Source of the DNA: Leucocoprinus leucothites
Lineage: Eukaryota > Basidiomycota > Agaricomycetes > Agaricales > Agaricaceae
Assembly: GCA_013368445.1 (NCBI GenBank)
Contig: JAACJO010000002.1
Span: 2,170,001 to 2,234,000, forward strand
Reading direction: 5' to 3'
DNA: 64,000 nucleotides
Position numbers and translations under genes: made by a program. Positions within the stretch are counted from its first letter, which is position 1. Every line of letters starts with the position of its first letter. This document shows positions 45,250-56,844 of this stretch, piece by piece. The notes under the pieces are model-generated. The model was not told the DNA's origin. It did not search any database and saw nothing but the letters and a program-made list of their open reading frames with translations.

Positions 45250-48200
45250 TGGCAGATTTTCCTAAGCAAGAGGTCACAACACCAGGATCTACCGTACCCA
45301 GTGATTCCGATGTATTCGCAACCTTGCACCACCTGGTCTCTCGGATTGACGCCGAGGACCGTGTTGACGAAGTGATTGAGAAAGCACAGGATCTCGATGT
45401 CGAAGAAACTCAGCTTTTGGTGGATTGTCTGATTATGGTGTGTTCACATTCCCTGTTCTTTCAGGATCCATCTAGACGAGTTGTCTTTTAAGTCTCTCGA
45501 CAAAGACGCTGCCCCTTTGAAGACCCGTCTGCATGTTTGGCGATCTCTAATCAAAGTTGCATCCTCCGCCAAAGTATTCGCTCAAAACCGCATTCTTAAT
45601 TCCGAGTATATTTCCCCTGAAGACAGCTCGGCATCGCCTAGCCTCTACAAGATTTCAGGGGATATTCCTACACGCGTCAAAGTAAGGAAATCGACCAGAA
45701 ACGATGGTGATGTGAGTCCCGCCCTTTCCTGATACAAACAGCGTGGGAAGTCATTGTGATTGAGTAGCTGTACACCGAAGCGCTCATTAGTTGGGTGCAT
45801 TTGTCGCATCCAAATATCCTACCGCTTTATGCTGTCTTCCTCAAGGACAATGACCACCCCTGCCTTGTCTCCCCATCTACAGTGGATCAAAATATGGGTG
45901 ACTACTTACGGGATAACCCTGATGTTTCTCGTATACTCCTCGTAAACGTTTCTTTAATTCGTCAATGAATGATTCCTGACTCAACTCTCCTAGGTCTCTG
46001 ACGTTATTAATGGCCTGTCTTGCATGCATCAACTCGACATTGTTCACGGTGAACTCAATCCGGTACATTGAATCCCCTCGTTTGCTCTCCTCGGCCTGAT
46101 AAAGGTTTCATAGGAAAGTGTATTGATATCGAGTAATGGGCGGGCGGTAATTGCGGACCCTAATCCATCGGAACCAAATCTGGTTCGATATTCTGCTCTA
46201 GAGCTACTAGCAGATGAAGGCATTAAACCAACAAAAGCGAGTGACATGTGGGCATTCGCTTGCCTATTCTATGAGGTCTGTTTCAGAATAACATAATATG
46301 GATATGTATTGGTTAATTTGATTGTTCAAGGTGCTTACTGGCAACATCCCATTTTGTCATATCACCAAGGAATTCAGAGTTGCTCTAGCCATAGCAGGAG
46401 GGACCAAACCAAGCCGCCCAGGACGGGGAGTCGGCGGGAACGAGATAGACGATGCGATATGGCAAATTATGTTGATGTGCTGGGAGTTTGAGCCCGAAGG
46501 TCGCCCAGCGTGTTTGACAATCCAACAGATGCTCATGGGAATGGTTATCCAAGATGATCGCATCGCGGCGAAACCCATGGTTCGACCAGAAGCTATGAAG
46601 CGATCCTCGATTGACATTGAGCAAGCAAAGGGTCGTCTAATAGGAGTTCTTGGATCCGATCAGTCGCCTTCCCTTCGGGTCCCTGAGCACCTTCGGAAAT
46701 CATTAGCCACCTTTGTTTCTGATACCACCAAGCTCAATGCGACGGCAGTGGCAGCAAAGAAGCTCAGTCCTAGTGACACTCAGATGTTGGTGGATTTTTT
46801 GGATTTAGTAAGTCACGTCAAGTGCTCTTACCTTGGAAACTTATCCTCGAGTGTCGAAGGTGCTTGAAGACCTTCCTCAGCCTGACGAACGACGACCTAC
46901 CAGAACACTACTATCCAGCATTATGTCATCTACTCATGTTATTCCTCTTCGGTACAAATTCAATGGCTTACAATATGACCCCACACCAATGTTTGAAGGG
47001 ATTTATGCCAAGGGGTATAAAGGGCATGGCTTGGATGTACGTGTTAATGCGGTGACGGCTTCCTGGCTTGTGAAGGTACGCCCGACATGGTACATCTCAT
47101 GCACACCAACTCAGAAATAATGCATGCAGAGTACTTTTGCACTGCTACCAGACTGGTGCCACACATCACACCCAAATCTTGTCCCATTTTATGGTGTAAT
47201 TCAAGAGGGCGCGATTGAATCTCCGCGACTTTACGTGGTAACTTCATTTTGGCCGAATGGCTTCTTAGAGGACTACGCATTTGCCCTTCCACAGAAGTCC
47301 CGACTACCCCTTGTACGCGACCGCTCATCTTCGGTCACAATATACGACTGGAGCTGAATTTAGATTTCCGACATCGCCGATGGTATGGTTTTTCTACTCA
47401 GCCGAGGCGTTGGATTCACCTATTCCAAAAAAGTACGCCTTTTGCATTTAAGCCACATATCTACCTAATCTCTTGCAGGAACACGTCTTAATATCAGATG
47501 AAGGCCGGGCAGTCCTGGCGATGTTCGGCTCGTCCGAGCTCTTTTCCACAAAAGCTACCTCTGCAACACGTATCCTTCGTTTCCGTGCACCAAGCCATGG
47601 TTACTATCACGAGGACAACGTTTGGTCATTTGGCTGTTTATGTTACACGGTACTTTCTTGTTCAGGCATCTCATTTAGTGCTCCCTGACGAACATTTTGA
47701 AGGTTCTTACGAGGAAAGAGCCCTATTATCAATATGCGAAAGATGATCAAATTCGATCCGCGGTTTCTCAAAGCGAGCTTCCAAAGCGACCCGACGGCAC
47801 CGATGACGACATGGACGAACTTGACGACCAGGCGTGGGACCTCATCACGAAATGCTGCAAGCCTGAGCGCCGCGATCGTCTGACATCCACGGCACTCAAA
47901 GAGGTGATTGCAAGCTGGAAGATAGAGGATAATCGACCCCCTGCCAAGCACTTACCCGAATCCCATCTCCTGGCATTGAGGTCACGCCCGAATATGGACT
48001 TCGGTCTCGTGGAAGTACTTCTCGGGAAAATCCAAGTGAGTTAACATGTTTCTGAGTCAGCACTTACAAAAACATATTTCCTATTCAGGTTGAACTCTTA
48101 CGAAGTCCACTCTCAAAACTCCTTCAAAATCACATTAAAGACATAGCAAAAGCGGCTGTAGAGCTCGAATCCGATGACACTCGGGCACTGGTAGACTTTC

Positions 48201-49647
48201 TGGACTTGGTACGTTTCTTATCAGCTCATCAACCAATCGTACCTCATTTCCTGTTACTTAGGCTCTCAAAGACCACCTCTCTATATCCGAGGAACAGAAT
48301 CGTGTCCTGGCACTACTTTCCCGAATTACATCGTCCACGCATGTCTTCCCCCGGCGATACGTGATTCAAGGTATAAAATATGATCCGCGTCCAATGGCAG
48401 CAGGGGGTTTTGGGACTGTGCATCGAGGTACCGACATCAATGTGTGTGTCAAGGTGATGACACAAGTCGATCCCAAGGCTTTGACGGTATGTATCGAGGA
48501 AAATTGTATATAATCTATTCTAATGCGTTTCGTACAGCCGTGGATCAGGGAACTGATCCTATGGGCACATGCGTCACACACAAATATCTTACCCTTTTGT
48601 GGAGTGTTGCTGGAGAACGTGGGGGGAACTCAGCGGATTTGCCTGGTGTCCCCGTTTATGAAGAATGGGAATCTGCGCGAATACGCACCCAGCCTCGCTC
48701 AGAAATCTCGGCTACCCCTGGTTTGTCCCTCGTTCTATCACCCGGAAACGATCCAACCATTCATAGATGCTCGACGTCGCCAACGGTCTGGGTTACTTAC
48801 ACGTCCTGGGTATTGTCCACAGTGACTTAAAGGGGGTACGTCCCGCATAACACTAGCCACCGGTCTTGGGGTTGATTTGAAAAAGGAAAATGTTTTGATT
48901 TCAAACGAAGGCCGATGCCTGATTACCGACTTTGGATCGACGCAAATTACCACTGCCACTCTCACTGTGACCGCCTCAGTTGTTCCGACCACGCTTCGCT
49001 TTGCAGCGCCAGAGGCGGTGCTGAATAGTGGACCACCAACAAAGGAAAGTGACATATGGTCTTTTGGTTGTCTATGCTACGAAGTATGTCTGTCAATACA
49101 ACAATAATCAACAATCCTAACGTCACGCTAGGTCCTTTCCCGCCAGGTCCCATATCATCAGTATTCCCGAGACATCCAGATCTCTGCTGCATTAGCTCGA
49201 AAAGAACTTCCAAAACGACCCGGTACTGCAGGCCAGGGCACCACCAACGAAACTGACAATGAATGGGATGACGAAGATGACGAGGATTGGGACGAAATTG
49301 ATGACCAGGCCTGGGGTCTGATTACAAAGTGCTGTGCACCTGAGCCCGAGGATCGACTGGAGGCTTCAGCTATTCAGGAGTTGATTGTTGACATGAAAGT
49401 CTGGGACGATCGCTCGGCAGCAAAGGGTGTGCTTGGCACTGAGATTTCCAAATTGAGAGCGAATCCCGAGATTGACTTGAGCCTCGTAGGGGAGGTTTTA
49501 GACAAGCTTCAAGTAAGTTGACTATTTACTCGTCCTCACCAGTCAACTCATTATCTCGACTTTAAACAGAAAGCGGTGGTTCCCACTGAGGAAAAAGAAA
49601 GTTTTGATTTCTCTGATCTGTTCAACTCACTGGTTAACCCGAACTGA
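45250..49647 (+). CDS. Three-module (pseudokinase-pseudokinase-kinase) protein, copy 5
   Basis: The ATG at 45,250 starts MADFPKQEVTTPGST. Module 1: VHGELNP, ADPN, and ALE in place of APE (SALELL), a further loss compared with copy 4. Module 2: GFTYSKK and MFGSS; its DFG/APE-equivalent exon (47,479-47,649) diverges sharply from copy 4. Module 3: GGFGTVHRG, VCVKV, VHSDLKG, ENVLIS, TDFGST, FAAPE, essentially identical to copy 4. Stop TGA at 49,645-49,647 after FNSLVNPN. The 3' third (48,040-49,620) differs from copy 4 by only about 1%. It lies 250 bases from the 3' end of the convergent ERG7 gene. The frame is intact. Module 3 of this copy is a good candidate for an active Ser/Thr-type kinase; substrate unknown. 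Confidence 0.86.
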
Positions 49648-49896
49648 ACTCTGTCTGGGTATCTGTACGGCTTTGCGCACGATTATTACATGATATTTCT
49701 TCTTAGTTACCAACCCTTAGTTCCAATGCAGCTCTTACTATGATGTACAGGTCCCGATAATCAGATAGTGTTGCCACCTTTGGCAGGGAACGTTTGTCAA
49801 TTGAGTATGTAGATCTAGTACAACTCTTTTGAAACTCATCCTCGATGCGGGCGTCCAGTCAGGAGAAATATAGAAAAATGAAAGTACAAATCGGAC

Positions 49897-52789
49897 TCAG
49901 TGCTTATACCCATTCATTATCCCACCCGCCTTTCCATTGCTCTTGTCATTTGCATGCCCACTGGCAACACCATTCTCTGCTCTCAATTCCTTCAAATACT
50001 GGTGAGCCTTCCCAAGCATCCAGATGGGGAACGAGAACTTGAAGTTCGGGTACGCGATTGCGCACGTCTTGTTGAATATGCCTTCGATCGCTTCTTGTGG
50101 CCATGAGCCATTCTACAAACATGAATGTTCAGTCATGAACGGGATGTAGCAACCGACAAGAGATCACTCACAGGTAGTTGTCGAGACATGACCAGGTGAA
50201 CAGCCCGCTCGATAGGTTCGCCGTGTGGATATTTGGCGTACATGAGAGCCATGACTGCCCAACATGTTTGTACGACCTGACTGTTTTCGTGTTCGACCCA
50301 GGCACCCAGCTCACACGACTATGGCCAAGGATCAGCGCGAAGATTGAATGTTATAGAGAGGGTGTAAAGTGTACCTTGTAACTCTCTCCCCATCCACCAT
50401 CCGTGCGTTGTTTACCAATCAGGAATTCACAAGCTCGTCTCGAATAGTTACTCGTTTCGTAGGTCTCGCCAACAAGTGACAGCGATTCAAGAGCGAATTG
50501 GGTGGCATAGGTAAAGCAGATACCCCATGAGCCGACCCAGCCACCTTCAGGTTTCTGAGCTTCGTGGAGGTATTTGATGGCACCTTGAATAGTTCGCCTG
50601 TCATGATATGTTCAACTCGAGCACATATGGGAGTCAAAACGTCATCTTACTCGATGTCTCTGGAGCGGTAGTCGGGGTATATTTTACGAAAGATGGCAAG
50701 GGAGGTAATGACGGATGTTGTGCATTCAGGGTATAGGTATTCAATCATGATATCACCTGTGAAGTGTCCGTTAAGAGGTCAAAAATATCAAAGTATTAGT
50801 CGCAACTTACCGAAGACTTCGGCAGGATTTAACCATTCAAGCCACTTGGGTCCTCTGACGAGTTCGTAGCTGGCGTAACCACCCGATGGGTTTTGCATGG
50901 TGAGGAGAACATCGATAGCGTCAAACATGCGACGGTCTGAGATGAGTTTCGGTGTGAAGCTGTAGCGTTTCTCAGAACATGGGGTTGAGCAGCAGCTGGT
51001 AAAACTTACTCAAGGTGATGTTGGAGGTACATGGTAGCTTTGAGTCCTTCACCCGTGCAATCACTAACGGTGTAGCCCTGTTCCTTGGTGCTGAAAATGC
51101 GCCGTTAGTCGGTGCATGCAAGGTAAGTAAGAAAGGATATACCTGAAGCCCCATGCGCCCTTCGTCGTATGCCTGTAGCTCGTATGGTAATGCTTTGGGT
51201 TGTCTCTTATCTGTGCTTCGTCAAGCCATTCCAGAGCCTTGATCAGACTCTCCCTGTTCTCGTCTAGCTTTGCAAGACCAGTCTCGACAAGTGCCTGTGT
51301 AATGAAGCCTAAATCCCAGAGTTGACTACCATTCGTTCCGCACATCCTCAAACCGTCCTCTCCCATCCACATAAAGTCCTGTCGTTTGATTTCGTGCATC
51401 TTGTATGCATGACTCTCTGGCCCTTCGGCGTGCGCTCGCGCGACAAGATTGAACATTTTTGAGACTGGACCGAGTGTCTGGTAGTCGGTGTTTTCGTCTT
51501 CATATATGATGAGGTCGTAAGCTTTTTTGACAGCAGCCGCCCGGAGAGGTGGTATTGTACACTGCTCATAGGCACTCAAGACTACGGCGAGCGCATCAAA
51601 GAGTTTGGAGTGGGGGGAGTATAGATCAACTGAGCAAACATTATTTCGCTGATCCGGCCAATAAATGGAGTAATAGTCCTGTGTGTAGAGTTCCTGTTGT
51701 ATAAAAATAACATGGGATTAAATTTGTGGTCAGACTTCTGCTAGTGGGTAATTTACCTGGCGCAATTCTCGAACGAGATCATTTTCGGGGAATGTATACC
51801 TGATACCATACAGATAACTCATGGGAACATATACTGTCCGCGTATGAATCCACCATCTATGTGGGTGAATTGGGAGCCAGTCTGGTAACAGCCTATGAGG
51901 ACGTCAGGTCAGTTTCTTGGCGTTTAGCACCAATTACACACCAGAGCTCAGGAGGAACTGGGTTGTTGCCTTCCCAGTCGTAAACGTTCAGTAGAGACAA
52001 CCAGAATTTACCCCAGGCGGGGATCGCGGCAGCACCACCTAACGGAGTGCCATAAGTGGTTGAAAAATCAATTGAAAAATGAAAGATGCTCACCGAGTTT
52101 GTGTAGGCAGGCGCGTGCCTTCACACAGACAGGATGGTCAGCATCGACACCGAGAACACGAAGCGCTACGTAGTTCAACCCGGTGCCGAAGCACGTAGAA
52201 ACGCCTTCAACATGTCTATAGAGGAATTTAAGCAGTCCAGTAGGTCCTCCAATCACATTGGCATGCTTACATGCCCCAACCGCCATCTTCTGGGTGAGCA
52301 CGGTTAAAGAGATATCTGATCATCTCGAGACGTTCCTCCTCTTTGAAGGTCATTCCAGCAATGTAGGAGCCGATTACGAGACCAGGTAACAAGAACATAG
52401 GTCCTCCGTATTCTCCAGGCCAATGACCGTCATGCGATTGAAGGTGCTTGTAGAACTCGTAACCGTTCCTTGCTGCTTCGAACGCGTCTTTCGCAGGGGG
52501 AAGATCAGGAAGGCCCTAGAAGATATTCCAGATAACTGAAAACAAAGTTGAGAGGATAACATACAGTCTCCAGACCCAACCAGTATTTGTCGACCTCGTT
52601 CTGTGGCCAAGCTTTGCATTCCTCGTCGGTCCTGAGGTAACGCCAGGTATGTCGGCCGCCATCGTTTACTACAAGTCTCCAACGCGAGTATTCTGTGAAA
52701 GGTTTTTCGCCAGAAGGACCAACATTAGCTCTGGGGTACATGTTGGCAAGCGGGATGAAATGACGCTGAGGATCATACGATGCTAATTT
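49897..52789 (-). CDS. ERG7: Lanosterol synthase (2,3-oxidosqualene cyclase)
   Basis: Cyclises 2,3-oxidosqualene to lanosterol in ergosterol synthesis; the family is membrane-associated. About a dozen exons with short introns join in frame. The N-terminal part reads [20 protein letters not shown], then SRWRL...GGRHTW. QW-type repeats include [31 protein letters not shown] and [21 protein letters not shown] is the family signature. The catalytic acid motif reads VSDCTGE (fungal and animal enzymes usually have DCTAE), so the Asp and Cys are present but the Ala is Gly. The C-terminus [17 protein letters not shown] is followed by a Gly/Asn-rich tail, with the stop at 49,897. The first recognised exon starts at 52,789 after an acceptor (attcag); an upstream start exon must be very short and I could not place it in the 112 bases before the divergent Arp9 gene. 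MYPRA at 52,741 is an alternative start. All other exons are intact. Confidence 0.92.
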
Positions 52790-52901
52790 CTGAATGCTAA
52801 AATGGTTACCATTTGGGGATACGCTTTAGACGCCGATGACCCGAGACCGAGCTCGACCCGAAACCCTAACCTTAGGTGGATCTTGTTGATTCTCCTCCAG
52901 C
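52790..52901. promoter_or_regulatory. Compact divergent promoter ERG7 / Arp9
   Basis: Only 112 bases separate the first recognised ERG7 exon (minus strand) from the Arp9 ATG (plus strand). Both the missing ERG7 start exon and the regulatory sites of both genes must fit here or overlap the Arp9 coding region. CTAACCTTAG at 52,867-52,876 looks like an intron branch point and acceptor, so Arp9 may have a spliced 5' leader. Confidence 0.5.
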
Positions 52902-54626
52902 ATGTCCTTGCGCGACGCAAATGTCATCATCATCGAAACAAGTCGAACAGCCGTGAGAGCCGGTCTTGGTCTATCTGAACTCCTCAAAACTCCTTCAGTT
53001 GTGCGTCTTTCGACTTTTTTGTCCTCTCGATCGCTAAGCGAGGTTTCGTTCGTTGGTATAGGAAATACCAGCGCGCGTTGGCATTCGGAGAGGCACATCA
53101 GGAGATACTAATGCTCCCACCCGTGCCGGAAGTGTTTTCGATGCAGCAACGGCATCGAGTAGCCGGGCGACATCTGCTTTACCGCAGCATATGAAAGCCG
53201 CAGTTACGGATTACCTGGTTGGAACACAGTTGGACGACGCCATCGCAGCTGGTCAGGACGTGATCATTTCATGGCCATTTGCAAAGGGAGACGTTGCTGA
53301 CTGGGCACAGGCAGAGGCGATCTGGTTCGTAGCAGCACGTGAAATTCCTGTCTTTACACGCTGATTGTTTCAAAACAGGAAGTATGTCCTCTTTAATCAA
53401 TTACAACGCCGGCGTGTCCAGAATGAATCTCCGGTCCTTCTGTCCATTGCCTCAGGACTCTCGCGTTTAACCTATGAACGGATATGCCAGTTGTTCTTTG
53501 AACGATTCAACGTCGCAGGTTTCGGTATTATGGAGCGACCTGTGGCTCAACTTTATGCTGGAAACAGTCTGAGCGGTGTCGTCGTTGACATTGGAGACTA
53601 TGAAACCGACATCACACCGATATACGAGGGATTCATTGTTCACCACGCGAAGATGCAGATGGCGCTAGGGCTCAAAGACTGCGAAGTTTACCTTGCCAAC
53701 CTCTTGCGATCCAATCAAGGTGTCATAAATACCCTCTCTCCTCCCGAAACCCCCCTCGATCCCGAAGCCTTGCAGGCAAAACTTGTGGAGCTTGTACAAC
53801 AGCTCTGGAGAGACGGACACATCAAGGTACCCTCCGATGGTGAAACAGCTATCCCAGAAGACGAGGGTGTCACCGATATTGCCGCCATTGTCGTGGCGGG
53901 CAAAGAAAAGGCGGTTATCGAGAGCGGTATGAAGAAAAAAGCAACGGCAAAGGCGACAGCTGCCGAACTTGCCCGTGCTCGTGAGATTGAAGCGCTGGAC
54001 CTGATAACGGTGCAATTTGCCGAGCACTCTCTGACCCTCGGAAAGGAGCGTCACAGAATGTGCGAGCCACTATTCGACCCGACGTTGATGAAAAATCTCG
54101 ACGGCCTTCCTTCGCGTGAGGGCGATGATCTGTGCCGACCTTTGCAGGAACTCGTGGCGCATGCTGTAAATCTGACTGACGCGGATCAGCGTATCTACAT
54201 ATGGGGAGGATTGCTTGTTACTGGAGATGTAACGCGATATGTCAGAGGTATGTAGAGCTTGTGTCCTGCCCCATATCAGGCGCTGATTTCCTTCCAGGCA
54301 TTGGTTTTGCCCTCCAGTCTCGACTGGTACCTTTCATGTACAGCCCTGAATCATCCATGGATATCCAACCTCGCGGTACGCGTCTCCTCACGGTCCCAGA
54401 GTACTATGCAGAATATCGCGAGTCGGGCAATGGCTATGCTGGGTTCTTAGGCACGAGTATCACAGCCAAGGTTCGTATCTATCCATTTCACCGTGTGGTA
54501 AAGTGTACTAATTGCATACTATAGATTATTTTCAACGAAGCTGGGAGTCGGAATTATGTAACAAAGTCAGAATATGCAAGCAGGGGACCTCGTTCCATTA
54601 TAGACATGACGCCCTCCTTGATATAA
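52902..54626 (+). CDS. ARP9: Actin-related protein, Arp9-like (SWI/SNF and RSC remodeller subunit)
   Basis: Five exons (52,902-53,000; 53,062-53,324; 53,379-54,247; 54,298-54,470; 54,525-54,626) join in frame to 501 codons. The protein starts MSLRDANVIIIETSRTAVRA, an actin phosphate-1-like segment in which canonical residues are altered. It contains the connecting actin-fold motif GVVVDIGDYETDITP (about 190) followed by HHAKMQMALG, and YIWGGLLVTGDVTRYVRG in the position of the actin adenosine motif. A Lys/Ala-rich insert (about 305-330, KKKATAKATAAELARAR) is a typical Arp expansion. In yeast Arp9 pairs with Arp7 on the remodeller ATPase; 501 residues is slightly longer than yeast Arp9. It could be another divergent nuclear Arp; assignment rests on the N-terminal pattern and overall layout. 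Confidence 0.75.
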
Positions 54627-55900
54627 TTCATGTTGACTTGTGCGTTGCTTTTCTTGATACCACATGTTTATTTGCTTGTTTTTTTTTGTGCTTCATGTTT
54701 ATTTTGGCCTCCTTGGACCGCTTGAGTGATGTAGACAATTTTGCTTCAAATGAACATATACCCAGCAATCTTGAAATGGGATTTGACGGGTATTATTCGC
54801 GCAGAGGCACCAGGCTAGCTTCCGTGTGCGAGCCTTGAGCTAGAAACATGATCAACGGTGTATACTTCTTGATCGTCTCCTAGTTTTCTTTCCCCAGACC
54901 GGGAGGTTGGAATTACTTATGTGCTTGTCGGGGTGGGATACGGAGTGATGCTCATGAGATCAATCTTCTCAGCACTCGAGGCCATGCGAATAGCCAATTT
55001 CGGAAAAGCTGTGATAAAGGGAACGGCCCATCGGTTCGATGTATTTCTTCCAGAATTCAATTCCACATCGCCCCTGATGAGCGCTGGCTTGTGCTTGTGA
55101 GACGTATTGTTCCCCCCTCCATCTATTACACGCCCTGCGCGCACGCCCAACGGCGAGCCTTTTATCTAGTAGCAGTCTACAGTAATCCCTTTCTCGAGTC
55201 AAACAAACATCCTCAAAACCAGAAAACTGAGAGATACTGTATTGAGTGAATTCTAGGAGACAACACCCGATTGGTTACTTGTCCTTAACAGCATTTTGAC
55301 TCGTGTCATTCGGAAGCACTTCCCTTGTCGGTGTGCTGACAGCTGGGATTGAAATGCGATGCGACTGGACCAGGCCGAGTTCCCTGTGTGGCGGGAAAAT
55401 CTGGTGTGGCTGACTTGGGTTGACGCCCATTTCTCTTTTTGGATGATTGTTGTGGATATAAATTTGGCCTGGGGCTGGAGGGGTTTATCGAAACAGCTTT
55501 CTTTCCTACCCCCACCGTCCGCGTCCTATAACTACCACACTGTGGTGCTACTGCTATTCGTGTCTCTCGCCCTTACCCATACGGGCTATACTCTACTCGT
55601 TGCTACGGTCATTGACGTTCGCCACACTCGTCAACTTCAGCGCCACACTATACTCTTCGACCTCACTTATTGTCAGGGCAGGTGGTCCTTATCCTACACT
55701 GAGCTTCACGTCCTAATTATTCGCTTATGTTTCAGAAACACGACGTATGGTACAGTTCTTTCTGTGACCCTGCTCGGCGGCTGACCGCAGTGTGGCGGCG
55801 AACAGTACATACCAACCAAGGGGTGAAATTAAAGCAAGAAGGTTTGACAGTCTCGTTCTTTTCGTCATCTATATTCATTTCCTTGTCGTGGGCTGGTAGA
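54627..55900. other. Intergenic region after Arp9
   Basis: No supported gene. Open frames at 54,917-55,202 (minus) and 55,359-55,784 (plus) show no family motif. Confidence 0.45.
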
Positions 55901-56240
55901 TGAGCTCAAGAATGTCAAGATGTGGATGAAGACGAAGTGAGCCTCGACCTTTTGAACACAGCTTCGGATCCCGTTGACGTTACCGTCGTGTTTTACAGGC
56001 AAGAAAAAATGAAACTGAATCAAAAAAATGAAAAGGTATGTCTTCCGCTCACTGGCATTGAGCTACCTCGCTGACGGCGGCGACAACTCAAGAGAAAACA
56101 AAAACAAAACAAAAAAGCCCAAGGACTTATCAAGGTATGCTGTCATCGTTTGTTTCTATTTTTAGCATGACTAACGACAAGGCGGGCTCCTCTTCAGAAA
56201 AGAAAAAAAAACAAGACACAAACAAAAAAAAAAGAGTAAG
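55900..56240 (+). ncRNA. A-rich exon-like blocks separated by intron-like spacers
   Basis: Short A-rich blocks (about 55,900-55,937, 55,999-56,035, 56,092-56,133, 56,183-56,236) alternate with spacers of 50-65 bases that begin GT(G/A)AG or GTATG and end AG. The blocks do not join into one convincing protein. This is the pattern expected of a spliced non-coding transcript, for example a snoRNA host gene, but no C/D or H/ACA box could be assigned with confidence. Confidence 0.3.
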
Positions 56241-56408
56241 CGCCATTTGTGTTGAATACATGTACTTCCCACTAAACATGAAATTATCGTTCAGTGATTT
56301 AAAAATCAATTACCCCAAAGTATCTGGAAAGTAGTGTAAGTACATTAACTCTCACCTCTATACCCGGCCGCTGACGACATCATCGGTTATAGTTCACAAG
56401 CGGTTCCA

Positions 56409-56640
56409 CGTTCTCCCTTGAGGATTGTTTGGGGAGAAAAATTCCTCGTGCCTCTTGGAGCTGTTCGAGTATGTCGCTGTTCAAGCAAGGCCCACTACTA
56501 CCTCCACCTATACCACGACCCTACGCGTCGTCATGGCCCGGTCAGGTATGGTTTAACGAGGAGTGTTGTGGGCAATGTCTTGACAGCGATCTCTGCTCGG
56601 GCGGAGAATGTCGTTTTGCGATTCACCAGAAAGATCAAAC
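56409..56640. repeat. Structured direct repeat, unit A
   Basis: About 230 bases that recur as unit B (56,845-57,070). Two nested stems are visible: TTCTCCC...GGGAGAA at 56,411-56,438 and a long hairpin at 56,490-56,573 (GCCCAC...GTGGGC with inner TATACC/GGTATG and GACC/GGTC). No consistent reading frame is preserved between the two units. Confidence 0.6.
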
Positions 56641-56844
56641 CTCAAGAATGCAATGAAAATAAAATAAAATAAGGTGCGCAGATGATGCCTTTGGTTAGAT
56701 CTATTGCTTACATCGGATTTTTGACAGTGGACTATTACAAAACAAAAGAAGGGAAAAGCATCTAGAAAGTGAATGTAAGCCACCCTTTGTTCGCGTCTCC
56801 GGCGTTCATTGACGATTCATTCACCGTAGTCAAGATCGGATTTA

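Larger units (their letters stand above)
45033..52778. repeat. Segmental duplication, right copy (kinase copy 5 + ERG7)
   Basis: Collinear with 36,494-43,354. Here ERG7 continues past the duplication edge and is followed by its single-copy neighbour Arp9, so this side is probably the source. Confidence 0.85.

Noticed and set aside
52860..52880. Telomere-like AACCCTAACC near the Arp9 start and a similar CCTAACC near 63,950
   Set aside because: Not tandem; both sit in a branch-point plus TTAG acceptor context, so they look like intron ends.
52826..53098. A minus-strand 90-codon frame as the ERG7 N-terminus
   Set aside because: It is antisense to Arp9 exons 1-2 and does not connect in frame to the first placed ERG7 exon.
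55359..55784. A 141-codon plus-strand frame as a membrane protein
   Set aside because: A hydrophobic stretch occurs, but there is no conserved pattern and the frame has no gene-like context.
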